NCBI GenBank assembly: GCA_033063855.1
Contig: CP093830.1
Location: 21,762,854 to 21,826,853, forward strand
Origin: Smittia aterrima
Lineage: Eukaryota > Arthropoda > Insecta > Diptera > Chironomidae
Direction: 5' to 3'
Length of the DNA stretch: 64,000 nt
The notes under the pieces were generated by a model. It made no database searches. It was not told the origin of the DNA and worked only from the letters and a program-made list of their open reading frames with translations. A program made the translations under genes and the position numbers. This document shows positions 52,304 through 61,700 of this stretch, one piece after another; position 1 is the stretch's first letter, and every line of letters starts with the position of its first letter.

Positions 52304-52872
52304 ATGAATTTGGATTTTTATTTAATTTTCAATAAATTATTTCTGCTTTTACTTCTTTTTGACCTTCGAGAAATATTTCTTTTTCAATTTATGTCCAATC
52401 GAATATTCATTTTCCTTTCCCTTTTCCTTATTTCTGAAATTTCCTTGCTTGTGGAAATAAATATTTCCTCAACTTCTTTTTATCGAAATGTCTGTTTCAT
52501 GTTTCATTCGGAATTTCCTCGGGACACCTGATGCTGATACGAATTTATTTTCCAATTTTCGGGCGTGTGCAGACCACTTCATTGAGATTTCTAAAAGTAG
52601 GGTCTGCTCATATTTCTTTGGTTTGGTTACAGTTTCCTTTCAAGAAGAAATCCTTAAGAAACAAGGTCACAAAGAAAAGTTTCAAGTTCAGGGCCTTTGA
52701 AGTGTTTCTAAATTTCCTCAATTAATTAAATATTTATTTCACTCTCGCCATATAAATAAAACAACTTTCATTGCACAAACAAACCAAGAGAAGATATTTG
52801 CGGATCAACTATCGTTTGCTTATCTTATCTCGATTTTATTTGTGATTGCTAGACATCTCTATTAAATTAATT

Positions 52873-52878
52873 TCAGTC
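52873..52878 (+). promoter_or_regulatory. TCAGTC element, candidate initiator or 5'-UTR acceptor
   Basis: TTTCAGTC lies 36 nt before the unit 1 start codon. The same TTTTCAGTC occurs 47 nt before the ATGs of units 3, 4 and 5. It matches the arthropod initiator consensus TCAKTY, but it also looks like a splice acceptor (pyrimidines then CAG). Confidence 0.5.
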
Positions 52879-52910
52879 TTTCGAGTTTCTTTAAGCTTGC
52901 CACACGAAGA

Positions 52911-54287
52911 ATGACGACGACAACAAAACAAATTGTTATAATTGGAGATGGAGCGATTGGAAAGACTTGTTTGCTCCATTGCTACTCTAACAACGGCTTT
53001 CTCGAAGATTATGTGCCAACAATGTAAGACTTTTGATTTCGCATTTTAAAAAAATCGTTTTTCTGCTCATAAATTGAGTTATTTCTTTCTTATCATATTG
53101 GCAGCTTTGATAAAGAAGTTTTTGGAATTTTGTTTGAAGGAGTTGAACACAAAGTGAAGCTCGTCGATACTGCTGGACAAGAAGATTACCAGCGAATAAG
53201 AAAATTGTTTTATAAAGACGCGGATGCTTTCATTATCTGTTACGATGTGTCAAATCGAGATTCATTCGAAAACATTGAATCGTTGTGGTTACCAGAAATT
53301 AAGAAAACTTGCGAATCTCGATGGCCGATTCCTTTTGTTCTAGTTGATGAGAAGTTTTTCAATTTCTTATAAAATTGCTGACTCGAAATTTATTTGTTTT
53401 TAGCAACTAAAACAGATCTTAGGAGAAATTCTCGAAAGCCTCTGATTTCAACTGAAGAGGGGGAATCGTTGAGTCAACAAATCCTTGCCAACAGATTTGT
53501 CGAGTGTTCGGCGAAAGAGAATTATCAAATTCAAGAAATTATCTACGAAGCTCTCCGTGCTGCAATTGAGGTGCCAGTTAAAGTTGATCCGGTAGTAAAA
53601 GCGACAACAAAAAAAATTGTTATGATTGGAGACGTAATTGTTGGAAAGAAGTGTTTATTTAAAAGCGTCGTCACCGGGAGTTTCAACGAAGGTTACCTGC
53701 CATTCGAGTAAATGCTTTTTTATTTTAATAAGAAATTCTGAATTCTTTACAAATTTTTTTTTATCTACGTGATAGGTTTGAAGAAGAAGTTTCTGGCATC
53801 GAAATTGAAGGAGCTGAACACAAAGTGAAGCTTATCAATACTCGTGCCCTAGATGATTACGAGCGATTGAGAAAAGTGTTTTACGATGATGCGGACGCTT
53901 TCGTCCTTTGCTACGATATATCAAATCGAGATTCATTCAACCGCATCCTTTCGCATTGGTTGCCAGAAGTGAAAGCATGCTTCAAGTCTCGGTTTCCTTT
54001 TGTATTAGTTGGTGAGATATGTCAATTTCTAAAGAAAATATTGACTCGAATTTTACTGTTTTGCAGCAACCAAAATTGATCTAAGAAAAACTTCTCAAAA
54101 AGTACTGATAACAACTGAAGAGGGTGAATTACTAAGCAGGCAAATCCGAGCCAACAATTTTGTTGAATGTTCGGCAAAAGAGAATTATCAAATTCGGTTA
54201 GTCATTCACGAAGCTGTCCGTGCTGCAATTTGTGGGCCAATTAATGTTGAACCATCTAGAAAATCTGGCCGATGCAGCCAATCATGA
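52911..54287 (+). CDS. Fused tandem Rho-family GTPase / pseudo-GTPase (array units 1 and 2)
   Basis: Exons 52911-53023, 53105-53346, 53404-53707, 53776-54011 and 54067-54287 give one 371-residue frame. Domain 1 has P-loop GDGAIGKT, switch I YVPT, DTAGQED, TKTD and SAK. Its end runs straight into domain 2 at about residue 185 with no start codon or promoter between. Domain 2 has GDVIVGKK (Lys in place of the Mg-binding Thr), LPFEF in place of VPT, and NTRALDD in place of DTAGQED, but keeps TKID and SAK, and ends in CSQS, a CaaX-like box. The catch is that the donor after 53346 is AT (G|ATGAGA) where every sister gene has GT. If it is not spliced, translation stops at 53370-53372 after G3 and the rest is a remnant. 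A real gene, a decaying gene and a sequence error are all possible. AATAAA follows at 54371. Confidence 0.6.
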
Positions 54288-54370
54288 AATAATTGTAACT
54301 CAGCTGTGTTGATTGAATCAACTTGATTAAATTGAAGAGGAAGAAAAGGATATCAAATTCTTTTTACCTG

Positions 54371-54376
54371 AATAAA
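54371..54376 (+). terminator. Polyadenylation signal after GTPase units 1-2
   Basis: AATAAA lies 84 nt past the unit 2 stop codon. None is seen between units 1 and 2, in line with a single transcript. Confidence 0.5.
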
Positions 54377-54540
54377 ATTCTATTTTAATGAAGTAATTTG
54401 CGAAACTCCTCAGTTACCGAGGTTCTTCCAAGAAGATGAGACGACCCATTCAAAGTATTTATTGAGAGTCTTGTTTATTTTCAATTTACGAAGCTTCCAA
54501 TGATACAACTCTCCAGCTAATAAAAAATACTTCATCTTGA

Positions 54541-54876
54541 ATCAAGCAACCGGCAAAACACAATTGAATCAACTTAGCTCCGGGAGAGTCAAAGGAGAAT
54601 TCAATTCTTAGAATTGAGCTTTGTAGTAATTAGAATTTAAAAGCAAATCAACAAAGAAAATCCATTTGACTTCATTCAACTTTCATAACCGAAACTCCCG
54701 CACTTTTGCTTTTATCAATTATTCAATTTGCGTCTATTACTTTCGCAGCGTACCCGTGTAGACGATTTTCGTATCTTATCTTGAGTTTCTTGTCTAAATA
54801 TTTCTTGTGTTGATATCGAATTTATTTTCAGTCCTTTGCGGTGCTTTAGCTAAATAAAATACCTGCCAGACGGATA
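54541..54876 (+). promoter_or_regulatory. Promoter region of GTPase unit 3
   Basis: It contains AAGCAACCGGCAAAAC at 54544, then a block at 54661-54779 (start TCCATTTGACTTCATTCAAC) that is nearly identical to 57547-57660 before unit 5. GATA-type motifs (ATCTTATCTT) lie near 54773, and TCAGTC at 54828-54833. The order matches that before units 4 and 5. Confidence 0.65.
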
Positions 54877-55743
54877 ATGCCGACGACAACAAAACAAATT
54901 GTTATAATTGGAGATGGAGCGGTTGGGAAGACGTGTTTGCTCCATTCCTACTCCAACGAAAGCTTCCTCGAAGAATACGTGCCAACCATGTAAGTTGTTG
55001 TTTTTACCGTTCTCCAGAGCGACATTTTGGAATTTCAAATTTAATTTTCCTGAACGATGATCCATCGTCGTCGTCAGACGCATTTGCATGAACAAACAAT
55101 TCCATTTCTCTGTTGTCTTGCACAAAACGCGCTTCTAATCGCTAAAAGCAACACTCGGACGAAGTTTTCTCATAAATTGAGTCATTTTTTTATCATCGTC
55201 ACAGCTATGATAAAGAAGTGTTTGACATTGAGATGGATAACGTAGTACACACAGTCAAGCTCATCGATACTGCTGGACAAGAAGATTACGATCGATTGAG
55301 AAGAGTATTTTACAAAGATGCGGATGCTTTCATTATCTGCTTCGATGTATCAAATCGAGATTCATTCAACAATATCAGATCGATGTGGTTGCCAGAAATT
55401 AAAGCTGCTTGTGATTCTCGATGGCCGATTCCTATTGTTTTAGTTGGTGAGATATTTTTCAATTTTCCTGAAAAAATGCTGACTCGACTTTTATTGTTTT
55501 TAAGCAACCAAAACAGATTTGAGGAAAATAGCTCGACGGGAACTGATTACAACTGAAGAGGGTGCACTGTTGAGTCGACAAATCCTTGCCAACAGATTTG
55601 TTGAGTGTTCGGCAAAAGAGAATTATCACATTCAGCAAGCCATTCACGAAGCGGTACGAGCAGCAGTTAAAGGGCCAATTGTGGTTGAAGAGAAAGCAAT
55701 TCCTCGACGATCTAGTGGCTGTGGCTCATGCTGTCAATCATAA
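54877..55743 (+). CDS. Rho-family small GTPase, array unit 3
   Basis: Exons 54877-54989, 55205-55446 and 55505-55743 encode 197 residues. All five G motifs are intact: GDGAVGKT, YVPT, DTAGQED, TKTD and SAK. The GDGAVGKTC and WLPEIK stretches place it in the Rho family, nearest Rac/Cdc42/Mtl. The segment between TKTDLR and ECSAK is about 30 residues, too short to hold the usual Rho insert helix. It ends in CCQS, a prenylation-type CaaX box (Ser at the end suggests farnesyl), so it probably sits on membranes. Intron positions are the same in every array member. Role inferred: cytoskeletal or vesicle switch; the target is unknown. This is the best-preserved copy together with unit 5. Confidence 0.85.
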
Positions 55744-55782
55744 TATATTTGTGACTCCACTGTGATGATTAAATTGAAGTCA
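55744..55782 (+). repeat. 3' flank repeat shared by units 3 and 5
   Basis: GTGACTCCACTGTGATGATT and the AAATTGAAGTCA that follows recur at 58670-58705 just past the stop of unit 5. A weaker version follows unit 2. The copies show that whole gene units were duplicated, including 3' flanks. Confidence 0.75.
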
Positions 55783-55989
55783 GATGACAAAATATCGAAT
55801 AATGAAATAACTTCTGAACATTTTTCCTGAATGGAGAACAAGGATTCCTGATTTAGGAATTTTCCAAATACAAATACCGCGACATAGGAAAATTTTTGAT
55901 TACTTATACTTTTATTGACGTCGTTGCCTTAGGGCCAATTTATTCCCATGGAGTTTCCGAATCTTTCAAGAATTTTATTTCTTCTCAAA

Positions 55990-56205
55990 TTTCCGAAGCT
56001 TTAAACGACCGAAATTCTGGATCGGATTGAGAAAACAATACTTCATCGTACGGCGAATTCAATGCGAAGCTTCATTCTCTCATTTTCTTTTAGAGAGAGC
56101 TTGTTATGATTCGTCTCATTTTGAGAGACAGATGAATATGATTTGTTGAATCAAGCAACCGGCAAAAAGAAACGCGACAAAAACGTGAATGAACTCAGCG
56201 AGAGA
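55990..56205 (+). repeat. Distal promoter repeat, GTPase unit 4
   Basis: Homologous to 52120-52303. It contains AATTCTGGATCGGAT, paired TCTC/GAGA tracts and CAAGCAACCGGCAAAAAG at 56152-56169. TCAGTC follows at 56458. Confidence 0.75.
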
Positions 56206-56506
56206 TTAAAATTTGAGAGAGGCCAATCAAGAGTCAAATTAGCTTTGTAGTAACTTGAATTTAAAGCCAGAAGACTAAGTAAAACTATTTTGACTTTTTT
56301 AACCGAAACTCGCATTTTTGCTTTCATAGATTATTCAATTGGAGTCTATTACTTTTGCACTTAATTTGTGAAGACCACTTTTTTTTATCTTATCCCGATT
56401 TTCTTATCTTCCCGATTTTCTTGATTGCTAGTCATCGGTTTCATATTAAATTTATTTTCAGTCTTTTGAGTTTCTTTAAATCATTAAAATACTTGCGAGA
56501 CTGACA

Positions 56507-57265
56507 ATGCCGACATCAACAAAACAAATTGTTATAATTGGAGATGGAGCGGCTGGGAAGACTTGTTTGCTCCATTGTTACAGCAACGAGAGCTTTCTCG
56601 AGGATTATGTGCCAACCATGTAAGTTTATTTTAATGATAATTCGGCAATCGCATTTGCATGAACAAACAATTTAATTGCAATGAAGAAGCTGAAAATTTA
56701 TAAATTTAATCACAATTTTTATCGTCGTTATAGCTATGACAAAGAAGTGTTTGCCATTGTGATGGATGGCGAAGAGCACACAGTGAAGATCATCGACACG
56801 GCTGGACAAGAAGGATACGATAAATTGAGAAAAATGTGTTACAAGGATGCGGATGCTTTCATTTTGTGCTATGATGTTTCAAATCGAGATTCATTCAAAA
56901 ATATCCAATCGATGTGGCTGCCAGAAATTCAGAAAACTTGCGAATCTCGATGGCCGGTTCCTATTGTTTTAGTTGGTGAGTTATGTCACGATTTCCCAAT
57001 AAAACTCTAACATGAATTTAATTGATTTGAAGCAACCAAAACCGATTTGAGGAAAATAGCTCGACCGGAACTGATAACAACTGAAGAGGGTAAACTGTTG
57101 AGTCGTCAAATCTTTGCCAATAGTTTCGTTGAGTGTTCGGCAAAAGAGAATCATCACATTCAGCAAGCCATCCACGAAGGTATCCGAGCAGCAGTTAAAG
57201 GGCCAATTATAATTGAAGACGAAACGATTTCTCAACGATCTTGTTGCCAATGCTGTTTATCATAA
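56507..57265 (+). CDS. Rho-family small GTPase, array unit 4
   Basis: Exons 56507-56619, 56734-56975 and 57033-57265 encode 195 residues. G motifs are present: GDGAAGKT, YVPT, DTAGQEG (Gly in place of the Asp after Gln-Glu), TKTD and SAK. The catalytic Gln is kept. It is closest to unit 3 (shared HTVK before DTAG, shared DLRKIAR after G4). It ends in CCLS, a CaaX box, within a cysteine-rich end (SCCQCCLS) that could also be palmitoylated. Like its sisters it lacks the Rho insert length. A polyadenylation signal AATAAA is at 57295. Confidence 0.85.
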
Positions 57266-57294
57266 AATATTGGTTGAAGTTGGAAGTTGTATAT

Positions 57295-57300
57295 AATAAA
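57295..57300 (+). terminator. Polyadenylation signal of GTPase unit 4
   Basis: AATAAA lies 30 nt past the stop codon. Confidence 0.55.
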
Positions 57301-57424
57301 TGCATTAAATACAATATAATATTCTAATTAGTATGTGCTCTCTTTTTTCCTTTAAGAGAGTGAACTTTTTTTTATTCTTTTGGTTCACTTCGTTTCGAGA
57401 GACATCTTAGAATATTTTTTAGAA

Positions 57425-57764
57425 TCAAACTATCGGCAAAAAAAAGCAGCAATGAATGAACTAAGCTCTGAGAGAGTCAACGGCGAATTGAGCATTGTAG
57501 TAAATTGAATTTAAAAGCCAGGAAACTAAGTAATTCCATTTACTGATCCATTTGACTTCATCCAACTTTTATAACCGAAACTCCCGCACATTTGCTTTTA
57601 TCAATTATTCAATTTGCGTCTTTTACTTTCGCAGTGTACCCGTGTAGACGATTTTCTTATCTTCCCGATTTTCTTGTGACTGCTAGACATCGGTTTCATA
57701 TTATTAAATTTATTTTCAGTCTTTTGAGTGTCTTCAAGTCGATAAAATACCTGCGAGACGGAGA
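57425..57764 (+). promoter_or_regulatory. Promoter region of GTPase unit 5
   Basis: A worn copy of the upstream box (TATCGGCAAAAAA) at 57432-57444, the block 57547-57660 nearly identical to that before unit 3, and TCAGTC at 57716-57721, 47 nt before the ATG. Confidence 0.65.
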
Positions 57765-58666
57765 ATGCCGACGACAACAAAACAAATTGTTATAATTGGA
57801 GACGGAGCCGTTGGGAAGACGTGTCTGCTCCATTGCTACACCAATGAGCTTTTCCTAGAAGAATACGTGCCAACCATGTGAGTTCATTTTTTCTCCAGAG
57901 CGACATTTTGGAATTTTAAATTCAATTTCCTTGAACGATCTAAAGTCGTCGTCAGACACATTTGAATGAACTATTGCTGTCTTGCAACGAACGTTTATAA
58001 TCGCTACGAGCGCTAAAGAACGTCTCGAATGAGTTTCCTGTTCGCAAATTGAATCATTTTTTATTGTCGTTATAGCTTTGATAAAGAAGTTTTTGGAATT
58101 GTGATTAAAGGAGTTGAACACAAAGTGAAGCTTATCGACACTGCCGGACAAGAAGATTACGAACGATTGAGGAAAACATTTTATAATGACGCCGACGCTT
58201 TTATTATTTGTTACGATGTATCAAATCGAGATTCGTTCCAAAATATTAAATCGATGTGGTTGCCAGAAATTAAGAAAACTTGCAAATCTCGATGGCCGAT
58301 TCCTTTCGTTCTAGTTGGTGAGATGTTTTTCAATTCAAGAAATTTGCCGAGTCATTGTTTATTTCTTTTTTAGCAACCAAAAGTGATTTAAGGAAAAACT
58401 CTAAAAAGCCTATGATTACAACTGAAGAGGGTGAATTGATGTGTCGACAAATCCTTGCCAACAGATTCGTTGAGTGTTCAGCGAAAACGAATTATCACAT
58501 TCAAATGGCTATCCACGAAGCTCTCCGTGCTGCAGTTAACGGGCCAATCTTCGGAACTCTCCTCGCTGCGGTTGAAAGTCAACCAGTTAAAGTTGAGCCA
58601 GTTAAGGTTGAAGAGAAAACGATGCCTCGGCGAACGAAGAATTGTGTCGTTTGCTGTCTGTTATAA
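57765..58666 (+). CDS. Rho-family small GTPase, array unit 5
   Basis: Exons 57765-57877, 58076-58317 and 58374-58666 encode 215 residues. All G motifs are intact (GDGAVGKT, YVPT, DTAGQED, TKSD, SAK). The carboxyl variable region is about 18 residues longer than in units 3 and 4 and contains a short internal repeat, PVKVEPVKVEE. The end is CCLL, a CaaX box with terminal Leu, expected to favour geranylgeranyl, unlike the Ser-ending sisters. Core sequence (GVEHKVKL) and the PVKV motif link it to unit 1, while its promoter is nearly the same as that of unit 3, suggesting recombination among copies. Confidence 0.85.
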
Positions 58667-58669
58667 AAT

Positions 58670-58705
58670 ATTTTGTGACTCCACTGTGATGATTAAATTG
58701 AAGTC
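58670..58705 (+). repeat. 3' flank repeat, copy after unit 5
   Basis: Second copy of the 55744-55782 segment; near-identical over 36 nt. Confidence 0.75.
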
Positions 58706-61700
58706 AAAAGAACAAATCATCGCATAATTAATTATTTCCTGAATATTTCAATGAAGTGCTGACAAATAATTAATTTGGGAAATTCCTTATTCCTCGATTA
58801 GTGCCGAGAGGACGCGACCTCAAGAAAGGCGATAATTACCCTCATTGGCGTCTTTCTCCTTGAGGCCCATTTCTTCTCACGGAGCTTAAAGAATTTTTCA
58901 AGCGAAGCAGGTCAACATGAGAAAAGTTAGCAAGAAGAAATAAATCGAAAGAGAAAACAACGTGACGAAGTCTTATATCCTCTCTCAGCCTTCTCCGGAT
59001 TTGATCACTTATTCGACACGTTTCGCAGCCAAAGGCACAAGAGTTACATATTCACGATGTTTGCTCCTACAAATCGGTTTGACATTTTCTGATATTTCCC
59101 TCGAGTGATTGATTGATTCATTCCAAAACAAGATTGGCATTCAGCGATAGAACACGAGAGTGTCAAGGATGCTAATGTGAACGGCCTTGCGTAATCGTTT
59201 TTGTGGTCATCTTCTTGATGAAAGTCAGAAGACAAGAAATAAAATTGTCATTAGCAAAAAGAAGAAGATCTGGTCCTTGTTTATCCAAGAGCTTTAACAT
59301 CTTCTGTTTCAACTCGAAGTATCCGAAATAAATCTTCAAGTTCAAGTTTCTTTTATTTTTCAATTACAAGGTTGCTTCCATTTTCAGAAGAATCCTCAAC
59401 AAAAAAAAAGCTTTATTCTCTTGGAGACATAATTTCTTTTATTATAAGGATCTCAAGGGAAATCTGAAATAAATTAATGACGGGACGATGAGGCACTGAC
59501 GACTCTCGAATTAATTAACCTTCAACGGAAAACGATGTTAAAAGGTTTATTGCAAATCATTTGATCCTTTATTACTTATTCGTCTTTTATTATCAAGAAA
59601 TGTTCCATTTAATTAAATGAGCCTCTCTGTAATTAGTCCTCTGTTCTTCCTGTTTAAGTGCTTTTGTACACTTTTAGGTTCAAACGAGTGAGAAAAGTGT
59701 TTCATGTTCTTCGAAAACTAATCGAATTACAAGCCCCAACAAAAACTAATTTACTGAACTCAATCAGATTGTCTTTGCATTGAAATCGAAAGTGTTTCAT
59801 GTTCGCAAGTCCCTGAGAACTAAGCAAACATCTGAAACGGGAACTGTTTACCAACTTCGTACGCTTGAGCTCTTCTCTTTGTTGGAAACTAATTTTCCGA
59901 GTCTTCACGCCTACTCCTCCTACGCAGTTCACTCTCTGTCCTGTTATCATCCCACATCAAAGCTGAAACCCTTCGGGAACTCGAAAATTTCTTTTCGTAT
60001 CGACATTGAAAGAACTAATTGAGCGGATTAGTGGCTGAACAAGTTTTATTTAATAAGTTGAAAGCTTCTTAAGTTTCCTCCCCAAATCCCTTATACGATT
60101 AGAGCGACTTATGCGGAAAAAAAATAATCGATAATATTTCATGAACGCTTCGAGCGAGAGATTTTGACAAAGTTAATCGACATTAGGAAGCTTCCCCTCA
60201 CTTTATTGCTTCGATAAAGTAAAACGTTGATGCGAATCGCTGATACGAAGGAATTTTCTGGAAGTTTAGGCAAACAACTCAATGGTACTTATTGCATAGA
60301 TTAAGTCAAAGATTCCAATTCAATCTTCTTACTAAGTGAACTGCGTAGGGCGAGATCTTAGAAATTGATTTATTTTTTGTTTATTTCACTAAAGTAACAA
60401 GCCGGGCATCGGGGGGAAGATTCTTATTTTTCAAGTGGGAAAAGGTCAAGAGAGAGATCAGAATTCTAATGAAAAGCAATTTCAAAGTCTCTTGAGCTTT
60501 TTTGTAGCTTTTACCATTAACTAGATTAGCTTGGGATTTCACGTGTATCACTTCCACAAAGTCTAAAGTGCTGCGACTTTAAATTCTACGAGCAAGTCTG
60601 AGATGTCTTGTGCAAAATAATAAATAATCGTTTTCTTCTTAATTCAAACTGTTTGGGGTTACTGAGCGAGAATAAATTCCAAGGTTCCATTAAAGTTTAT
60701 GCGCGGGATGATGTTGAAGGTGATTCAACATTTAAGTTAAAGCTTTAGCGAAGCAAAAAGCTGAAACCGCGAGACCCTCATCAGTCAGTGTGATGGGAGA
60801 AAATGCTATTTCGGCAAACAGTCCGAAGATTGAAGATCCGTACCGAGTTCCATTCTCAACTTCTCGCTTAGTTGTGATGAGATTTCATTCTCGTTTTGCT
60901 GTAAAAAAAAGTTTTCCGTCTGATTCGTCTGCTCGAAGCAACAAATCTCACCCAACACCTCTTTGATTAAAGTGGGCTCTTAATTTATCGACACTTATCA
61001 ATTTTATTTCCCCTCGGAGTGATGAATCTGACCATTTAATTGAACGCTGTCTTCGTAGAGTTCTCTTAATTCGTCGTAATCTTTATTTCATTTCATTCCA
61101 AGAGAAAAAGAGTCTTTCTCTCGTGAGTGATTAAGGTTGATAGCAAATTGACAGCTTTTCTTGTTTAACTGTGTCATCAGAGAGAATGACTTTGATTGTG
61201 GTGATGATAACAAAACGAAGACTTCAAAATGCAATAAATCAAATATTCATTTGAACTAATTAATGAATGAAATCCGCTTTCGTTCTAGCATTTCGAAATA
61301 TTGAAATAATTTAAAGTGAATAATAATTCTCATAGAGCAAACCTTCCTATTGTGCAAGCATCCTTTGTCAGGCAAGCCATAAATAAATCCTATCAAAGAA
61401 TAGAATTTGTTTACTTTCCATTCACGCACTGACTAATTTTAATTAAATTTTGAGAAGCTTTTGTGAAACTTTTTTCAGAAACTTCCTTTGTGTTGCAAAA
61501 AAAATTGGATTAAAAAAATTCTTTTGAAGAGATTTTTCTCGGATTAAATTTGATGGAAACTTCAAAAACAGTTCACGGAAATTGGAAAGCTCTTTTCTCG
61601 TATACAAACTGTATGTAAACTGACCTTAATTGGCTTAGCGTTCGCCGCTGTCACAAGGAATCAAAATATCTAATCAAATGAAAAACTTGATTTAATTGAA

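Noticed and set aside
59702..60022. 80-codon frames near 59.8 kb
   Set aside because: Two overlapping frames on opposite strands, no domain, no neighbours in a consistent gene model.
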